Positions 62,201 to 64,000 of a stretch of 64,000 nucleotides of DNA are shown piece by piece. Each line of letters starts with the position of its first letter. Position 1 is the first letter of the stretch. Source of the DNA: Stichopus chloronotus. Taxonomy: Eukaryota; Echinodermata; Holothuroidea; Aspidochirotida; Stichopodidae. Under the pieces are notes generated by a model. The model saw nothing but the letters and a program-made list of their open reading frames with translations, was not told where the DNA came from and did no database searches. Made by a program: the position numbers and the translations under genes. The stretch is taken from assembly GCA_021234535.1 (NCBI GenBank), contig CM037829.1, positions 32,274,962-32,338,961 of the forward strand, read 5' to 3'.

Positions 62201-64000
62201 CAATTCGGGGATTTGATCGATTTTGGCCTAATTGTGACATTTTGGTAAGGCTATAGCCTGACAGTTTAATCAAAATACGGAGAAATTGATGGATTTTTCG
62301 ATTATTACCAAAGTCTGGAATATCGCTTGAATCAAGACTCAAAATCAATATGAAATCATGTGGAGCTAAAATTTTATTTCGCTTAACAAGAAATACACTT
62401 TTAAAATGAATGTTTCTGGATACTCCAAAGTAGAGGAGGAGGGGAGACGTAATGGAAGATATTGGCATCCTTATTCTATAAATGAACGTGTATATATTTT
62501 AAACCAACTCTGATTTCGTTTCAAAATAATTATTTTGTCATTTTTGTTCAAAATAGAAATCTCCTCAAACGTTTCTTTTCTCTAAGATAGTTTAAAGATT
62601 ATTTGTAACTAAAAGTAGGGTATAGAACATTCTTCAACATGTAAACGATATTGGAGTGTTTCTGACATATCAATGCTGTTGATGACGTCATCCATTACTT
62701 TTTACCCTTTTGTCGGTTCCTAATATTTATGGAATGGTTATATCTCTTTGTTAGCAATACAATTTCCAGTTTTGAAACAATTTGGGGATTTGATCGAATT
62801 TGGCCTAATTGTGACATTTTCGTAAGACTATAGTCTTACAGTTTAATAAAAATACGGAGAAATTGATGAATATTTCGATTATTACCAAATTCTCGAATAT
62901 CGCTTAAATCAAGATTCTAAAACAGTACGAAATCATGTAGAGCTCGAATTTGTAATTTTGGTTGACAAGAAATACATTTTTAAAATCATTGTTTGTGTAT
63001 ACGCTACAGTAGAGGAGGTGGGGGGGGGGGGAGACGTAATGGAAGATATTGGCATCCTTATTCTATAAATGAACGTGTATATCTTTTGAACTAACTCTGA
63101 TTTCGTTTCAAAATAATTATTTTGGCATTGTTGTTGAAAACAGAAGTCTCCTCAAACGTTTCTTTTCACGGAGATGTTTTTTTAAAATGATTTTTAACTA
63201 ACAGTAGGGTATAGGAAATTCTTCAACGTGTAAACGATATTGGTGTGTTTCCGATATATCAATGCTGTTGTTGACGTCATTAATTACGTTTTACCCTTTT
63301 GTGGGTTCTTCATATTGATGGAAGAGATATATCTCTTTGTTAGCAATACAATTTCCAGTTTTGAAACAATTCGGGGATTTGATCGATTTTGGCCTAATTG
63401 AGAAATTTTGGTAAGACTATAGCATTACAGTTTAATAAAACTACGGAGAAATTGATGAATTTTTCGATTATTACCTAAGTCTGGAATATCGCTTAAATCA
63501 AGATTCTAAATCAATATGAAATCATGTAGAGTTCGAAATTGTAATTTTGGTTAACAAGAAATACATTTTTAAAATCATTGTTTGTGGATACGCTAAAGTA
63601 GAAGAGGAGGGCAGACGTAATGGAAAATATTGGCATCCTTATTCTATAAATGAACGTGTATATATTTTAAACCAACTCTGATTTCGTTTCAAAGTAATTA
63701 TTTTGGCATTGTTGTTGAAAACAGAAGTCTCCTCAAACGTTTCTTTTCACTGAGATGTTTTTTAAAATGATTTTTAACTAACAGTAGGGTATAGGACATT
63801 CTTTAACGTGTAAACGATATTGGAGTGTTTCCGATATACCAATGCTGTTGATGACGTCATCAACTACTTTTTACCCTTTGGTGGGTTCTTCATATTGATG
63901 GAAGAGTTATATCTCTTTGTTAGCAACACAATTTCCAGTTTTGAAACAATTCGGGGATTTGATCGATTTTGGCCTAATTGTGACATTTTGGTAAGACTAT
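56281..64000 (+). repeat. 3,479-bp hexamer higher-order repeat, about 2.2 copies, running off the window
   Basis: Units start at about 56281, 59760 and 63240 (TTGGTGTGTTTCCGATATAT, then TTGTTGACGTCATTAATTAC). Copies differ at only a few places, for example CTCTTAGTTAGC at 57531 versus CTCTTTGTTAGC at 61011, AATGAACGTG versus AATGAAAGTG near 58428 and 61908, and the length of a G-run. The near identity implies very recent amplification or an assembly effect. Confidence 0.85.
57227..57240 (+). repeat. Poly-G tract inside a subset of monomers
   Basis: A GAGGAGGAGGG or GAGGGGAGACG segment has expanded to pure G in certain monomers: 38094-38105 (12 G), 45628-45637 (10), 49108-49118 (11), 52589-52602 (14), 57227-57240 (14), 59541-59551 (11), 60706-60719 (14) and 63020-63031 (12). 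The positions are fixed within the higher-order units but lengths vary. The plus strand could form G-quadruplex. Confidence 0.8.

Larger units (their letters stand above)
21110..64000 (+). repeat. 580-bp tandem satellite array, about 74 monomers, open at the right edge
   Basis: The same sequence order recurs with a mean period near 579.7 bp; for example TGACGTCA starts at 24434, 25014, 25593, 26754, 27335 and 63852, 68 periods apart from first to last. Landmarks of each monomer are the CRE palindrome, TTGAAACAATTCGGGGATTT, GGCCTAATTGTGACATTTTG, GTAAGACTATAGCCTTAC, AAATTGATGAATTTTTCGAT, GGTTAACAAGAAATACA, a GAGGAGGAGGG purine stretch, and GAACGTGTATATATTTTAAA. The array is A+T-rich yet keeps about 15 CpGs per monomer. 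No monomer has a long open frame, and I do not recognise the family. A centromeric or heterochromatic role is possible but unproven. Confidence 0.97.

Noticed and set aside
21110..64000. CENP-B box (NTTCGNNNNANNCGGGN) in the monomer
   Set aside because: TTTCGTTTCAAAATAA matches the first half only; the CGGG half is missing, and no other site fits.
21110..64000. CRISPR-like or bacterial repeat interpretation of the array
   Set aside because: Units of 580 bp without spacers, in a genome with introns and poly(A) signals, are a eukaryotic satellite.

Overview
This window is eukaryotic. It holds one intron-split animal-type gene, degraded non-LTR, hAT-like, MITE-like and SINE-like repeats, and a satellite array of more than 42 kb. 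The repeat style (elements with ends like GGGGCGTAGCC, long G/C runs, TAGGCCTAACGTTAGG-type motifs) suggests a marine invertebrate, perhaps a deuterostome such as an echinoderm or hemichordate. That assignment is inference from style only; no species is claimed.

Layout. 1-340: the last codons of a LINE-type reverse transcriptase frame followed by a GAT-rich microsatellite. 340-5640: no gene recognised, one MITE-like element at 4406-4759. 5640-7590: a complete minus-strand gene for a two-domain sulfurtransferase of the 3-mercaptopyruvate sulfurtransferase (MPST) type. It has two coding exons joined by an 822-bp phase-1 intron, 295 residues and catalytic loop CGSGITAC, with a close poly(A) signal and an upstream 60-bp duplication carrying paired ATF/C-EBP-like and CCAAT motifs. 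8901-9240: a weak candidate for the last exon of an unknown plus-strand gene. 9640-21100: intergenic DNA with degenerate tandem repeats, several non-autonomous DNA elements, a hammerhead-like fragment and SINE-like units.

21110 to the right edge: one tandem satellite array with a monomer of about 580 bp, about 74 copies, continuing beyond the window. Left-edge monomers are divergent and partly deleted. The interior is homogenised into several higher-order registers: a 1,737-bp trimer, and two 3,480-bp hexamer blocks, the last almost identical between copies. Most monomers carry the 16-bp palindrome TTGATGACGTCATCAA, which contains a full CRE (TGACGTCA), and a second 18-bp palindrome near GTAAGACTATAGCCTTAC. 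A degraded orphan monomer of the older, edge-like type lies at about 16395-16740, 4.4 kb outside the array.

The main novelty candidate is this CRE-bearing, CpG-retaining higher-order satellite. A centromeric or heterochromatic role is possible but not shown by sequence alone. Apart from the sulfurtransferase I find no convincing host protein gene; the short open frames in the satellite are shadows of the repeat.
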